This document shows positions 27,440 through 35,413 of a stretch of DNA of 64,000 bases, in pieces. The notes under the pieces were generated by a model that was not told the origin of the DNA, did no database searches, and saw only the letters and a program-made list of their open reading frames with translations. The position numbers and the translations under genes are program-made. The number at the start of each line of letters is the position of its first letter. Positions within the stretch are counted from its first letter, which is position 1. The stretch is from positions 1 through 64,000 of the forward strand of contig NZ_QASA01000002.1 in NCBI RefSeq assembly GCF_003340495.1, read 5' to 3'. Origin of the DNA: Adhaeribacter pallidiroseus (GTDB taxonomy: Bacteria; Bacteroidota; Bacteroidia; Cytophagales; Hymenobacteraceae).

Positions 27440-28866
27440 TTAGAAAGATCCCGGTCAAAATCTATCCTGCTTATATTTAATTGGGCTCATTGTGGAGAAG
27501 CAAAGATAAAAAATCAACGGGTGGAGATTGGTAAATACCAGCAGCAATCCAATCGTACCATTTCATACCAATTGTGATGTTGTTTAAAGCAAATTTGAAA
27601 GCATTACTATTGTAGCTAAATTAAAAATATATAAACTCTAATTTATAATAATTATCTGTAGCCTGTTCAGCAAAATTGGCTTATAACCACTTTTATCCTA
27701 TGTTTGCTTTGATGCTTATATTGGGATAAAAGAGAAGAAAGGAAGGAGTAAGATTCGCAATTTTATTAGGTCTTAAGAACCTGTTTTACATGATAATCCC
27801 CTTCCTTTTTTATGGGTACTTTGAACAGTTCCATGAAGCCTAAAGAGCTTGCAAGAGGATAGAGAAAGCTACCATTACTCTTCTTTCTTTTTTAGTCTAC
27901 CTTTTGGTTAACACTTTAAGCTATGATTCTATTCGCCAAACAAAAAGTAATTGGTATTGATGTAAGTAAAGATACCTTAACGGTATGCTTCTCCCTAGTG
28001 GATAAGCTTCAGCACCTGGAAGTAGGTAATAATAAAGCTGGTTTTGTTTTCAAAAGCTGGTGAAACAGTGTGGTATCGAGAGTCTTTATGTGATGGAAGC
28101 GACCGGAATTTATTACTTGCAGCTAGCTTACTTCTTATATGAACACGGCACGCAAGTAGGGGTAGTGAACCCGGTTGTTATTAAGCGTTACATCCAAATG
28201 CACTTGGGCAAAGGAAAAAGTGACAAGAAGGATGCGCAATGGATCAAGCGCTATGGGGAACAGAACCAGGTAGCTTCCTGGCAACCGGAAGAGCCAGTGA
28301 TCGTGGAATGTCGGCAGCTAGAACAGGTTACCGAGCAGCTCATCCGGCAAAGAACCATGGTCATCAACTCCCTGGCGGCTCTAGAGCGGCAACCGATAGT
28401 TAGCGCATTAGCCGTAAAAAGCCTGAAGCAAACTTTAAAAATGCTCGATAAGCAAGTGAAGCAAATCCAAGAAAAGCTACTAGCCACTCTGGAGGATACT
28501 TTTAAAAAGGAGATCCAATTACTTTCTTCTATTCCAGGGATTGGTAAAAAAACAGCCGGCATGTTGCTTTTATTTGCTGGCAGCTTTCAGAAAATGGATA
28601 ATTACCGCCAGTTGATTGTTAAAGCTGGCCTCTCTCCCCGGGAATATACTTCGGGCACGAGCATCCGAGGAAAGACGCGCATTACTAAAATGGGTGGCAG
28701 CTTAATTCGAAGCAAATTATATGTTTGCAGCTTCTCGGCAAAGAAATCCAATGCAGCTTGCAAGGCCCTTTATGAGCGCTTGGTAGCAAAAGGTAAGAAT
28801 GGCAAATTAGCTTTGATTGCGGTTTGCAATAAATTACTTAAACAAGCTTTTGGCCTCCGGTGAATC
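27440..28866 (+). mobile_element. IS110-family insertion sequence (left end uncertain)
   Basis: The transposase at 27923-28863 is preceded by about 480 bp of non-coding DNA, as expected for IS110 elements, whose left non-coding end encodes the bridge RNA. A candidate structure is a stem of AAAGGAAGG (27738-27746) with its complement at 27800-27808, with an inner hairpin around 27768-27782. The right end is placed just after the transposase stop, where it replaces the end of the opposite gene at 28834. IS110 elements have no terminal inverted repeats, so the left boundary is a guess. Confidence 0.6.
27923..28863 (+). pseudogene. IS110-family transposase, one frameshift
   Basis: A DEDD-type transposase that excises a circle and inserts it with a bridge RNA. 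N-terminal motifs are VIGIDVSKDTL (Asp), VMEATGIYY (Glu) and GKSDKKDAQWI (Asp). The C-terminal Transposase_20 domain has SIPGIGKKTAGMLL and GTSIRGKTRITKMGGSLIR. A one-base deletion at 28047-28052 (GFVF to QKLVKQCG) separates the first 42 codons from the remaining 267. One added T restores about 313 residues, the normal length. Immobile as written. Confidence 0.88.
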
Positions 28867-29541
28867 GATGGGAGCAGGTGCTGCGCCGAGTAAGCGCTCC
28901 TGTTCCGCCATAAATTTATCATACTTCTCTTGTGCCACGGCTCGTTCTTCTTCGCTCATCCACGGATCGTCCACCGGCAGTAACAAATACCCGTAATAAC
29001 CCGGTAAATGGTCCTCGGCCAGTCCGTGTGCGTACCAAATTAACTTCGCCTGGTTTAATTCCAGAATGAATGGGTCCAGCTCCAGACCACTCGCCGTTAA
29101 GCTAGCGATGGCCGCGGCACTTAAACAAAAATTCTTTTCAATCCGCTCTATCGCCCATTCAAGGTAGTCCAGGTGCTCCTGGCAGATCTCTTCGACGCTT
29201 AAGCCCTTGTATTTGCCCCAGAATAGACGGTAGTGCAGCTCGTACACTTGACCTTCTTGCTGGCCTCGCTGGTAAACGCTTATATCCGCATCGGGTACGT
29301 ACTCCCACACCCGCTGATTGGCCTGGGGAATAGTGCGTTCCTCTCGCCAGGGGGCGTACCCTTCAAAGATCCGCACCAGCTGTCCTTGTTTGGTGGGAGC
29401 CCCGGTAGCAATGCGCCGGAATTGATCCAGTCCTTCCACTAGGACGTAGTACTCGCGCGACCAGGTGTTTTTACGAACGGCAAAAGGCAGCGTGAGCTGG
29501 TGTTGCTTACATAATTGCAGAATGGTTTCTCCAGTAGACAT
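28834..29541 (-). CDS. unknown protein with IS-disrupted 3' end
   Basis: About 235 residues from the ATG at 29541. The protein is acidic, with repeated aromatic residues (YRLFWGKYKGLSVEEICQEHLDYLEWAIERIEKNF), and resembles no family I can name with confidence. Its last codons (after about APAPIDSP) lie inside the right end of the IS110 element, so the natural C-terminus is lost. It is divergent from the XRE regulator gene, with two palindromic operators between them. Control by that regulator is likely. Confidence 0.6.
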   Translation of the reverse strand: MSTGETILQLCKQHQLTLPFAVRKNTWSREYYVLVEGLDQFRRIATGAPTKQGQLVRIFEGYAPWREERTIPQANQRVWEYVPDADISVYQRGQQEGQVYELHYRLFWGKYKGLSVEEICQEHLDYLEWAIERIEKNFCLSAAAIASLTASGLELDPFILELNQAKLIWYAHGLAEDHLPGYYGYLLLPVDDPWMSEEERAVAQEKYDKFMAEQERLLGAAPAPIDSPEAKSLFK

Positions 29542-29580
29542 ACTATTCAAGATTGTGATGCCCACAAAGATACAAAAATT

Positions 29581-29594
29581 CGGACTATAGTCCG
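29581..29594. promoter_or_regulatory. palindromic operator 1
   Basis: CGGACTATAGTCCG is a perfect 14-bp palindrome, 40 bp upstream of the minus-strand gene and 49 bp upstream of the XRE gene. It shares the GACT/AGTC half-sites with operator 2. Confidence 0.6.
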
Positions 29595-29624
29595 TAGAAT
29601 GCAAGTATTTTTCGCTGCTTTTTT

Positions 29625-29639
29625 GTGACTCATAGTCAC
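29625..29639. promoter_or_regulatory. palindromic operator 2
   Basis: GTGACT, a 3-base spacer, then AGTCAC. It lies immediately before the ATG of the XRE gene and has the same half-sites as operator 1. Binding here would block transcription of the regulator itself. Confidence 0.55.
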
Positions 29640-29642
29640 CAT

Positions 29643-29900
29643 ATGCAGGAGCGTTCTTTTGGGTCAGTTTTACGGGAGCTCCGCCAAGCCAAAAAGATCA
29701 GTCAGGAAGCTTTTGCTTTCCAGGTCAATCTGGATCGTTCGTATATTTCCTTGTTAGAACGGGATTTACGGGTTCCCACGCTCCATACCTTGTTTAAGAT
29801 CGCGGCCATCTTAGAAATCCGGCCGGAAGAAGTGATTGCCCGCATGCAAGTGGATCTGAGCCGGTACCAACCGCCCTTGGATGCCGCCACCGGAACTTAA
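29643..29900 (+). CDS. XRE-family transcriptional regulator
   Basis: 85 residues with a helix-turn-helix (about 10-65): LRELRQAKKISQEAFAFQVNLDRSYISLLERDLRVPTL. The start is the ATG at 29643, because an earlier GTG would place coding sequence inside the operator. The divergent gene and paired palindromes suggest autoregulation and control of the neighbour. A toxin-antitoxin or restriction-control role is possible but not supported by a known partner. Confidence 0.82.
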   Translation: MQERSFGSVLRELRQAKKISQEAFAFQVNLDRSYISLLERDLRVPTLHTLFKIAAILEIRPEEVIARMQVDLSRYQPPLDAATGT

Positions 29901-29925
29901 AGGTGCGCGAGCAAGCCGCCCGACT

Positions 29926-31426
29926 TATAAATCTGGCCCAATTGAAACACGCTACGACCGGTTGTTTTCGGGTAGGATTCTGTCTATTTCGCCTTTCTTT
30001 CCTACTCAGATATCTCTCTTTTACCCGGTGCACTTGCACCCTACAGGTAGCGCGTGTCGTGGGATAGAAAGGGATTTCTACTGGTTTTATGGATGATCTT
30101 TCTATAGAATACTTACTATCAGACACTTACCTGCTTACCCTTGGAAAGAGGGATGTTAAAACCTGTTATATGATTGCTTTGGCACTTTAGATGGCATTTT
30201 TCCCTAGGAAAACGGCGCCTTTTCTCTCCTTTTAACCTACCAAAGCCGTTTGCCGATCGCCTATTTTCCGCGCCTTACGACTCTTAACGAAGCCGCTTAT
30301 CGGGCTCACTACCCGCCCTTGGAAATCCGTAAATCTTGGAAGTTGTAACAGCTAGGGCCGCTAGAACAGCCGGCGCCGGTTGCTTGCAGGAGCCCTAGAT
30401 CCGACCCGTTTATCCCTCTTTACTCCGGTCTGCATCCTCAGATATCCGCTTTTTGATAAGTGCAATTGTGCCCCTCCTGTAGCGCGGGCCGTGGTGTTGA
30501 GCGGGAGAAATCCCGCGTTTTTACCTGTTCCTTCTACATGGTTCTTATTATCAATCACTTACTTGTTTACCCCCGGAAATACACCACGCAAATGTGTATA
30601 TCCATATAGGCATTTGCGGCAATTACTAACTTTTACGGCGCCATTTGGCCCCTTGTAGTCGGAATAGATCTTCTTTTCTGATCGTTAATAGTTATTTTTT
30701 ACGAGACAAGACTGCTCCATTTAGTAGCAATTAACCAGTGTGCTCTCTTCCGTAAATCTTGGAAATTGTAACAAGCTTCTCGGTATTCCTTAGCCCACTA
30801 TAATGGACTACCTCGAACGGCAGGACTACTCAGATATCCCCTTTTTTGGTGGGTGCAATTGCACCCTTAACTTAGCGCGGGACGTGGTGTTTAGCGGGAG
30901 AAAACCCGCATTTTTTGATGTTTCACTTTTATTTCCCTTATTATCAATTGGTTATCTATTTACCCCCGGAAATACCACCCTTCAAATATCAACATTTATG
31001 TTGATATTTGCGGAAATTGCGCTCTGATTACCTTGCAATTTGGTCCATTTGAGGCGAAATGACTCCCGTTTTTTGGATTTCTACTCGCTAGTTTTCGCGC
31101 GGTCATACCCCCTCTCCTACTCCCTTCCGCCCTGCTTAGCTCCGATAATCTGGCCGGTAAAAATCTTCGTAATTGAAACAAGCGCCTCGGTCCTCCGCTG
31201 CTCCTCTGGTAGACTACTGCGGACCACCCGAACTAGGCATATATTGGCTTTGGGAGGGGGGCCATGGCCCCTAGTTCTACTCGGAATTTTGACTGCAACG
31301 TTCGGGTGATTACGTCCCATGGCCCTTTTTGTGGTTTTCGGGCGCGCCTGAAATCTGCTCCTTAACCAAAGCAAAACTCCTGACGGGGATCCAGGAGTTT
31401 AGTAAAAATCTTAGAAATTGAAACCA
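29926..31426 (+). repeat. tandem array of about 400-bp structured non-coding units
   Basis: Five copies of a motif like GTAAAAATCTTGGAAATTG(A/T)AAC start near 29926, 30327, 30750, 31154 and 31402 (spacings about 401, 423, 404 and 248). About 80-110 bp after the first three comes CTCAGATATC, then a GTGCA-centred palindrome (GGTGCACTTGCACC, AGTGCAATTGTGCC, GGGTGCAATTGCACCC), then TAGCGCG and TGGTGTT. Units 2 and 3 add a GCGGGAGAAA(T/A)CCCGC hairpin with a T-tract. Later hairpins differ in sequence (CGCAAATG/CATTTGCG in unit 2; AAATATCAACA/TGTTGATATTT in unit 3). Unit 4 has a GGGGCCATGGCCCC palindrome within a larger stem. Open frames here are short and not shared in start or length, so I read it as non-coding. 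Confidence 0.65.
30829..30916 (+). ncRNA. candidate structured RNA in array unit 3
   Basis: From CTCAGATATC through the GGGTGCAATTGCACCC palindrome to a GCGGG/CCCGC hairpin followed by six T residues. A sigma70-like TATAATGG lies at 30799-30806, about 25 bp upstream. The corresponding stretch in unit 2 runs from about 30436 to 30530. Transcription is inferred only. Confidence 0.4.
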
Positions 31427-31476
31427 CCCGTACCGGCTAGTTGGCAACGGTGGCGGATCTTGAGGGAGCCCGGCTT

Positions 31477-31842
31477 TTAACCAATTAAATCGTACTGCCA
31501 CCAGGTGTTGTACTTGACATTGAGCGCCGGTTGCCAGGCTTTAATGCAGCGCTTTTCGTAGCGTAATGCGTCGACTTTAGTGGCAAATTCTTTGATGTAA
31601 ATTTTTGTCTGGGGCGTGATTTTGCGCCGGTGTTTCACCATACGCCAGTAGAACGATCCAGTGCAGCCAATGTAGCGGGGCTTGAAGTCGGACGAGTGGG
31701 GATCTCCTTCAAAGATGAAGTAGACGATAAAAGTATCCCGGAGTAGTTTCCCCTTTTTGAGTAAATTCTGGCGAGTATATTGCCTCATTTCTAAATGGAA
31801 AGCATACCAGTCATAAAGTCTTAATCTAGAAAGTGTAATCAT
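31477..31842 (-). CDS. GIY-YIG domain nuclease
   Basis: 121 residues from the ATG at 31842; the longer open frame upstream runs through the repeat-rich region and is not protein-like. The GIY-YIG pattern is FIVYFIFEG, then PRYIGCTGSFYWRMVKHRR, then a Glu in RYEKRCIKAWQPALNV. Small GIY-YIG nucleases of this type resemble homing endonuclease or UvrC-type catalytic modules without a DNA-binding tail. It sits between the tandem structured array and the origin repeats. A role in spreading or processing the array is speculation. Confidence 0.75.
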   Translation of the reverse strand: MITLSRLRLYDWYAFHLEMRQYTRQNLLKKGKLLRDTFIVYFIFEGDPHSSDFKPRYIGCTGSFYWRMVKHRRKITPQTKIYIKEFATKVDALRYEKRCIKAWQPALNVKYNTWWQYDLIG

Positions 31843-31958
31843 ATTATGATAAATAGGGATTGAATTTTGGGAATGAGAGAGAAATAGTTGCGAGCAATTT
31901 AGAGGAAGTCGTCTTAAGCGCCTATTGTAAGGAGAAAAAGGGGGCCCCTGTTGCTCTT

Positions 31959-32430
31959 TGGTTGCTCGAGCAACCAAAATAAGGGCGTTGGCAACAAAAA
32001 ATGAAGCGAGCAACAAAAAACAGGGGGTCAGCAACAAAAAAGCAACAGAATAGCAATAAAATTAGCGCGTGTTGCAACAAAAAACAGGGTGTTGTAACGA
32101 AAAGAATACTGCGGATCACTCCGTTCCTAAGGAGAGGCGATGCTCCTCTCCTACCTAGCCCAGATTTATCAGTAGCAATAGGTTAAATGGTTATTCTTTC
32201 CAAAGAATGGAAGGAGGTTTGCTACTAGCATTTTAATAAAATACCTTTCAAGAGGTATAATTTTAAGAACGCAAAACTAGCGGGTGGTTGTGCGTTTGTT
32301 GCAACAAACGCACAACCTAATAACAAACGCACAAAAAGGCCTAAATACACCCTTTAAAGCCATGTTTCGCCTATTCTCTCGGTTGTTGCAACAAAATAGC
32401 AACAGATTAGCAACAAAAAAGCAACAAAAA
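31959..32430. repeat. GCAACAAAA repeat field with palindromes, downstream of rep
   Basis: Many copies of GCAACA(A)AAA occur at about 31991, 32010, 32031, 32042, 32073 and 32390-32430. There are also a TTGGTTGCTCGAGCAACCAA palindrome at 31959-31978 and a perfect 28-bp palindrome at 32288-32315 centred on GTTGCAAC, with a half copy at about 32322. Its position beside the initiator gene suggests a second binding region for Rep, a copy-control site or a single-strand origin. Confidence 0.6.
32288..32315. promoter_or_regulatory. perfect 28-bp palindrome
   Basis: Every base pairs across the centre at 32301/32302; each half contains TGCGTTTGTTG. The half TAACAAACGCACAA is repeated just downstream. 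Palindromes of this length are usually operators or cleavage sites for replication or recombination proteins. Confidence 0.65.
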
Positions 32431-32537
32431 GAGTGGCCACTTTAGTTGTTTCTGGTGTAGGAGCTTTATTTTAAAAAGTGTGTTATAATGGCTTAAAAAA
32501 TACCTTAAACAAAGTTGTTAAATCATGTAAAGCAAAA

Positions 32538-33464
32538 TTACCGGATACCTAATATTTTTAGCAATAATCCGCCAGCATTTTTATCCGCTTTTGTTCGGCC
32601 GGTTTTTAGGTCGTAATTAAATTTAAATAAGTTATCAATTAGATTCTTTTCGGATAATATCTGATTGATGATTTTAGAATCTTTAATGCCTAAGGTTTCT
32701 AAGATTTGCCGAGCGGTTTGGATTCTGGCTTCTTCTATAGGTTCATCAAAATTAATTGGTAGTTGTTGAGGTGCCTGTTTAATAATATAAAATCGAACGC
32801 TTTGGAATGCCCGGCCCTGCTTGATTAGTTTATAGCCGATATTTAAATCAGTGTGTTCATTGATTTGACGTACAGCAATGTCTAAGACATACTTCTTCAG
32901 GTCGTTTACCCGCTCAAATTGCTCTTCCTTCTTTCCAGCTGGATCTTTTAGCTTCAGCATGATTTTGAATTCATCGATGCTGTACTGCTTTGTCTCCCCA
33001 ATGTCCTTCCACTGACTAGCTAGCTGGTAAATGCGTTTTGCGTACTTGCTAGAGAGTTTCAGAGCCGAATGCAGCTGGTAAGAGGTGAAATTATCCTTTA
33101 GCTCAAACAAGTACGGCCTTATGTCCTCAGATAGCTTTATATTGAAGTGACCTTTACCGTGCATATATTCTACTTTCTGGAACATCCAAATTTGCTTATA
33201 GCTTTGGTCTGTGTTTACCTCAAACATGCGAGAGCCCATATCGGAAGTAGCTTCCCGGAGCTGCTGGTAGTTCCACTGCCGGCCAGTAATAAATTCTACC
33301 TCGCTCACATATATTTGGTATTCGTGGCTAGAAGTATCTTCCTTTTTAAGCTTGGATAACAGGTAAAACAAGATATCCAGTTGACAAGCGGAATAATCGT
33401 ACCTGGCTGTGGTAATGGCGTTATGCTGCCGAATTTCCAGGTGAGCGTCTTTCTTTCTTTTCAT
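32538..33464 (-). CDS. repB: plasmid replication initiator, Rep_3 family
   Basis: 308 residues. The protein has the two winged-helix halves of Rep_3/RepB initiators: ITTARYDYSACQLDILFYLLSKL at the start, LSSKYAKRIYQLASQWKDIG in the middle, and the second domain with RVNDLKKYVLDIAVRQINEHTDLNIGYKLIKQGR. It binds origin iterons and loads the host helicase. The start is the ATG at 33464. Five iterons lie directly upstream, which allows autorepression as well as replication start. This gene is the best evidence for plasmid DNA. Confidence 0.92.
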   Translation of the reverse strand: MKRKKDAHLEIRQHNAITTARYDYSACQLDILFYLLSKLKKEDTSSHEYQIYVSEVEFITGRQWNYQQLREATSDMGSRMFEVNTDQSYKQIWMFQKVEYMHGKGHFNIKLSEDIRPYLFELKDNFTSYQLHSALKLSSKYAKRIYQLASQWKDIGETKQYSIDEFKIMLKLKDPAGKKEEQFERVNDLKKYVLDIAVRQINEHTDLNIGYKLIKQGRAFQSVRFYIIKQAPQQLPINFDEPIEEARIQTARQILETLGIKDSKIINQILSEKNLIDNLFKFNYDLKTGRTKADKNAGGLLLKILGIR

Positions 33465-33528
33465 AGAGACCTTAAAGAAAGTAAAAACGAGTTTAATTTA
33501 CAAGTATCGTTTATAATACACGTTATTT

Positions 33529-33628
33529 ACTTATAAAAACTCGCTCTTCCACTTATAAAAACTCGCTTTGAGCTTATAATAACCCGTAACTTACTTATGA
33601 AAACTCGTACTTAGCTTATATAAACTCG
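33529..33628. repeat. five origin iterons
   Basis: 15-bp units of consensus (A/G)CTTATAAAAACTCG at 33529, 33551, 33572, 33593 and 33614. The period is 21-22 bp, two helical turns, so Rep would bind on one face. A perfect inverted copy lies at 33822-33836. Confidence 0.85.
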
Positions 33629-33663
33629 TAGTAAATAGAGTTTATAGGTTGATTGATAATAAG

Positions 33664-33672
33664 TTATCCACC
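33664..33672 (+). promoter_or_regulatory. DnaA-box-like site
   Basis: TTATCCACC differs from the consensus TTATCCACA by one base and lies 36 bp after the last iteron, the usual arrangement in Rep_3 origins. Confidence 0.5.
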
Positions 33673-34224
33673 CTGCAAATAGAACAAAGAATATAAAATA
33701 CACAAATTTGTGTTACTATAATGGATTAGCGTTTAGGATTGTGGTTCAAGCCAAAATAAAAAGCAAAGACAAACAAAAACAAAGATCTAGATAATGAAGG
33801 TAAACTCGGGTCCGCGAAAAACGAGTTTTTATAAGTATAATTAGTTCTACTTTCTAGGAAATACTATAAAAGCGAAGAAAAAACCAAATTTTATAATTGA
33901 CTACTTTGGGAACTATTCCTCTTTATTTTTCTAAAATAGTTTTCTGCATGCTGCATCGGCTAATTACAATCTGCATACATACTAACTAATCTTGAGCTTT
34001 ACCAAAAGTTACATTATCAAACTTTTAGCTTTTTCATAGGGGTAAGTGCTTAAATCAAGCTGTTGTAATCTTTTTTAATATTTACATGATTCAAATGCTA
34101 AAATTAATTTTTAGCTAGTATTGATTCCTGATTTATAAAATACAGAAAATATAGTGCTATAATTAGCATTATTAAGTTTATAACTTTTTAGTTGTTATAT
34201 AATTATACCGAAATATCATCTACT

Positions 34225-34430
34225 TTACACTTCTAATTAGGTGTAAATATAGGTGTATATACAAGTGTAAATAATCGTTTGTATTGTCACCTATATCTAT
34301 TTCCTTTTAGATTGGCTTTGATATTTTTTAAGCAAAACAAACTTGGTTTTATTGAAAGGTGCCTTTATTGGTGTATATTAGCACCTTTATTCAGGTGTAA
34401 TTAAGCACCTAAAATTACACCTAATTATAA
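34225..34430. promoter_or_regulatory. par operator / centromere-like repeats upstream of parA
   Basis: Repeats of AGGTGTA and its complement TACACCT: TTTACAC/GTGTAAA around 34225-34247, direct copies at about 34239 and 34251, and a second cluster of GGTGTA/AGCACCT copies at 34365-34423. These are likely binding sites of the ribbon-helix-helix partner of ParA. Confidence 0.65.
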
Positions 34431-34434
34431 ATAA

Positions 34435-35079
34435 ATGATCTACACAATTGGCGGAATTAAAGGTGGTACTGGCAAGACTACTGTTGCTACTAACCTAGTG
34501 GTATGGTTAGCTAAAAAGGGAAAAGATGTTCTTCTCGTTGATGCAGATGAACAAGAGTCAGCTACCGATTTTACCACTTTTCGCGAAGACACGCTCCAAG
34601 GAGAAATCGGCTATACAGCCGTTAAGCTTACCGGATCTGGTCTTCATACCCAAATTACAAAACTAAAGAGTAAATATGATCATATCGTTATTGATTCTGG
34701 TGGTCGGGATACGGTGAGTCAACGCGCCGCTCTTGTTTCTTCAGATATCGTTTTGATACCTTTCCAGCCTCGTAGCTTTGATTTTTGGACAATTACTAAG
34801 GTGCAGAACTTATTAAGCGAGATTCGGGCTGTAAAACCAGTAGAATTGAAAGCATTCGTTTTTCTTAATCGCGCTGATGTACGTAGTGCAGATAACAGGG
34901 ATGCTGCAGAAGCGCTCAGCCAAACAGAAGGTATTAATTTTATTAATATGCAGTTGGGAAATAGGAAAGCCTTTGCTAATGCAGCTGGACAAGGATTATC
35001 GGTTATAGAATTAAATCCTCCAGATGAAAAAGCGAATACGGAATTGAATGCTCTTTTCACCGAACTCACAACGAAATAG
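34435..35079 (+). CDS. parA: ParA-family partition ATPase
   Basis: 214 residues. Deviant Walker A KGGTGKTT at about residue 9, Walker A' VLLVDADEQ, and Walker B-like HIVIDSGG. The short form lacks an N-terminal DNA-binding domain, which makes it a type Ib ParA (ParF-like). It forms ATP-dependent gradients on the nucleoid to separate plasmid copies. The partner gene starts 4 bp after its stop. Operator repeats lie on both sides of the pair. Confidence 0.93.
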   Translation: MIYTIGGIKGGTGKTTVATNLVVWLAKKGKDVLLVDADEQESATDFTTFREDTLQGEIGYTAVKLTGSGLHTQITKLKSKYDHIVIDSGGRDTVSQRAALVSSDIVLIPFQPRSFDFWTITKVQNLLSEIRAVKPVELKAFVFLNRADVRSADNRDAAEALSQTEGINFINMQLGNRKAFANAAGQGLSVIELNPPDEKANTELNALFTELTTK

Positions 35080-35083
35080 TATT

Positions 35084-35413
35084 ATGGCAAAGATTAAGTT
35101 ACCACCAGCAAAGAATCCCAAAGAAGCGCCTACTCCGGAAATTTCGAAAGTTGATGAAAAGAAAATACTGAATGTAATCAATAAAGGAGGTAGTACTACC
35201 AAGAAAGCTGAGCTCGATACTGTTCCTCCAGAAGAGGTTATCAAAAACTTCAACATTAAGTTATTGGAAAGCGAATTAAATATTATTAATGATTTAAGGA
35301 AGAAGAGGCCCAAGGCCAGAGGGCAATCACGTTTGGGAATTTCGCTTCAGGGTTGGATGGAAGAAGCTATCCAAGAGAAAATTGAAAAGGAAAAGAAAAA
35401 GTATAAGATATAA
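35084..35413 (+). CDS. small ParB-like centromere-binding protein
   Basis: 109 residues from the ATG at 35084. The N-terminal half is disordered and Pro/Lys-rich, as in ParG-type tails that stimulate ParA. The C-terminal half (NIKLLESELNIINDLRKKRPKARGQSRLGISLQGWMEEAIQEKIEKE) looks like a ribbon-helix-helix or MobC-like DNA-binding helix pair. Its place directly after parA makes it the centromere-binding partner. Confidence 0.75.
   Translation: MAKIKLPPAKNPKEAPTPEISKVDEKKILNVINKGGSTTKKAELDTVPPEEVIKNFNIKLLESELNIINDLRKKRPKARGQSRLGISLQGWMEEAIQEKIEKEKKKYKI

Larger units (their letters stand above)
33465..34434. other. predicted plasmid replication origin and rep-par intergenic region
   Basis: The region contains the iterons (33529-33628), a DnaA-box-like TTATCCACC at 33664-33672, AT-rich DNA suited to strand opening, the inverted iteron at 33822-33836 and, at its right end, the par operators. 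No protein-coding frame is credible here. Confidence 0.75.

Noticed and set aside
30380-31027. Open frames in units 2 and 3 with similar translations (GYLFTPGNT-like)
   Set aside because: The similarity is explained by DNA repeats; starts, lengths and the first unit do not agree, and the translations are not protein-like.
29926-31426. CRISPR array, because the repeated motif ends in ATTGAAAC like many CRISPR repeats
   Set aside because: The copies are 250-420 bp apart, diverge from each other, and no cas gene is present in the window.
29926-31426. Integron cassette array, because units are about 400 bp
   Set aside because: No attC-like GTTRRRY/RYYYAAC arms and no integrase; the motif does not fit.
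31843-32037. N-terminal extension of the GIY-YIG protein
   Set aside because: The sequence comes from the GCAACAAAA repeat field; the ATG at 31842 gives a compact domain.
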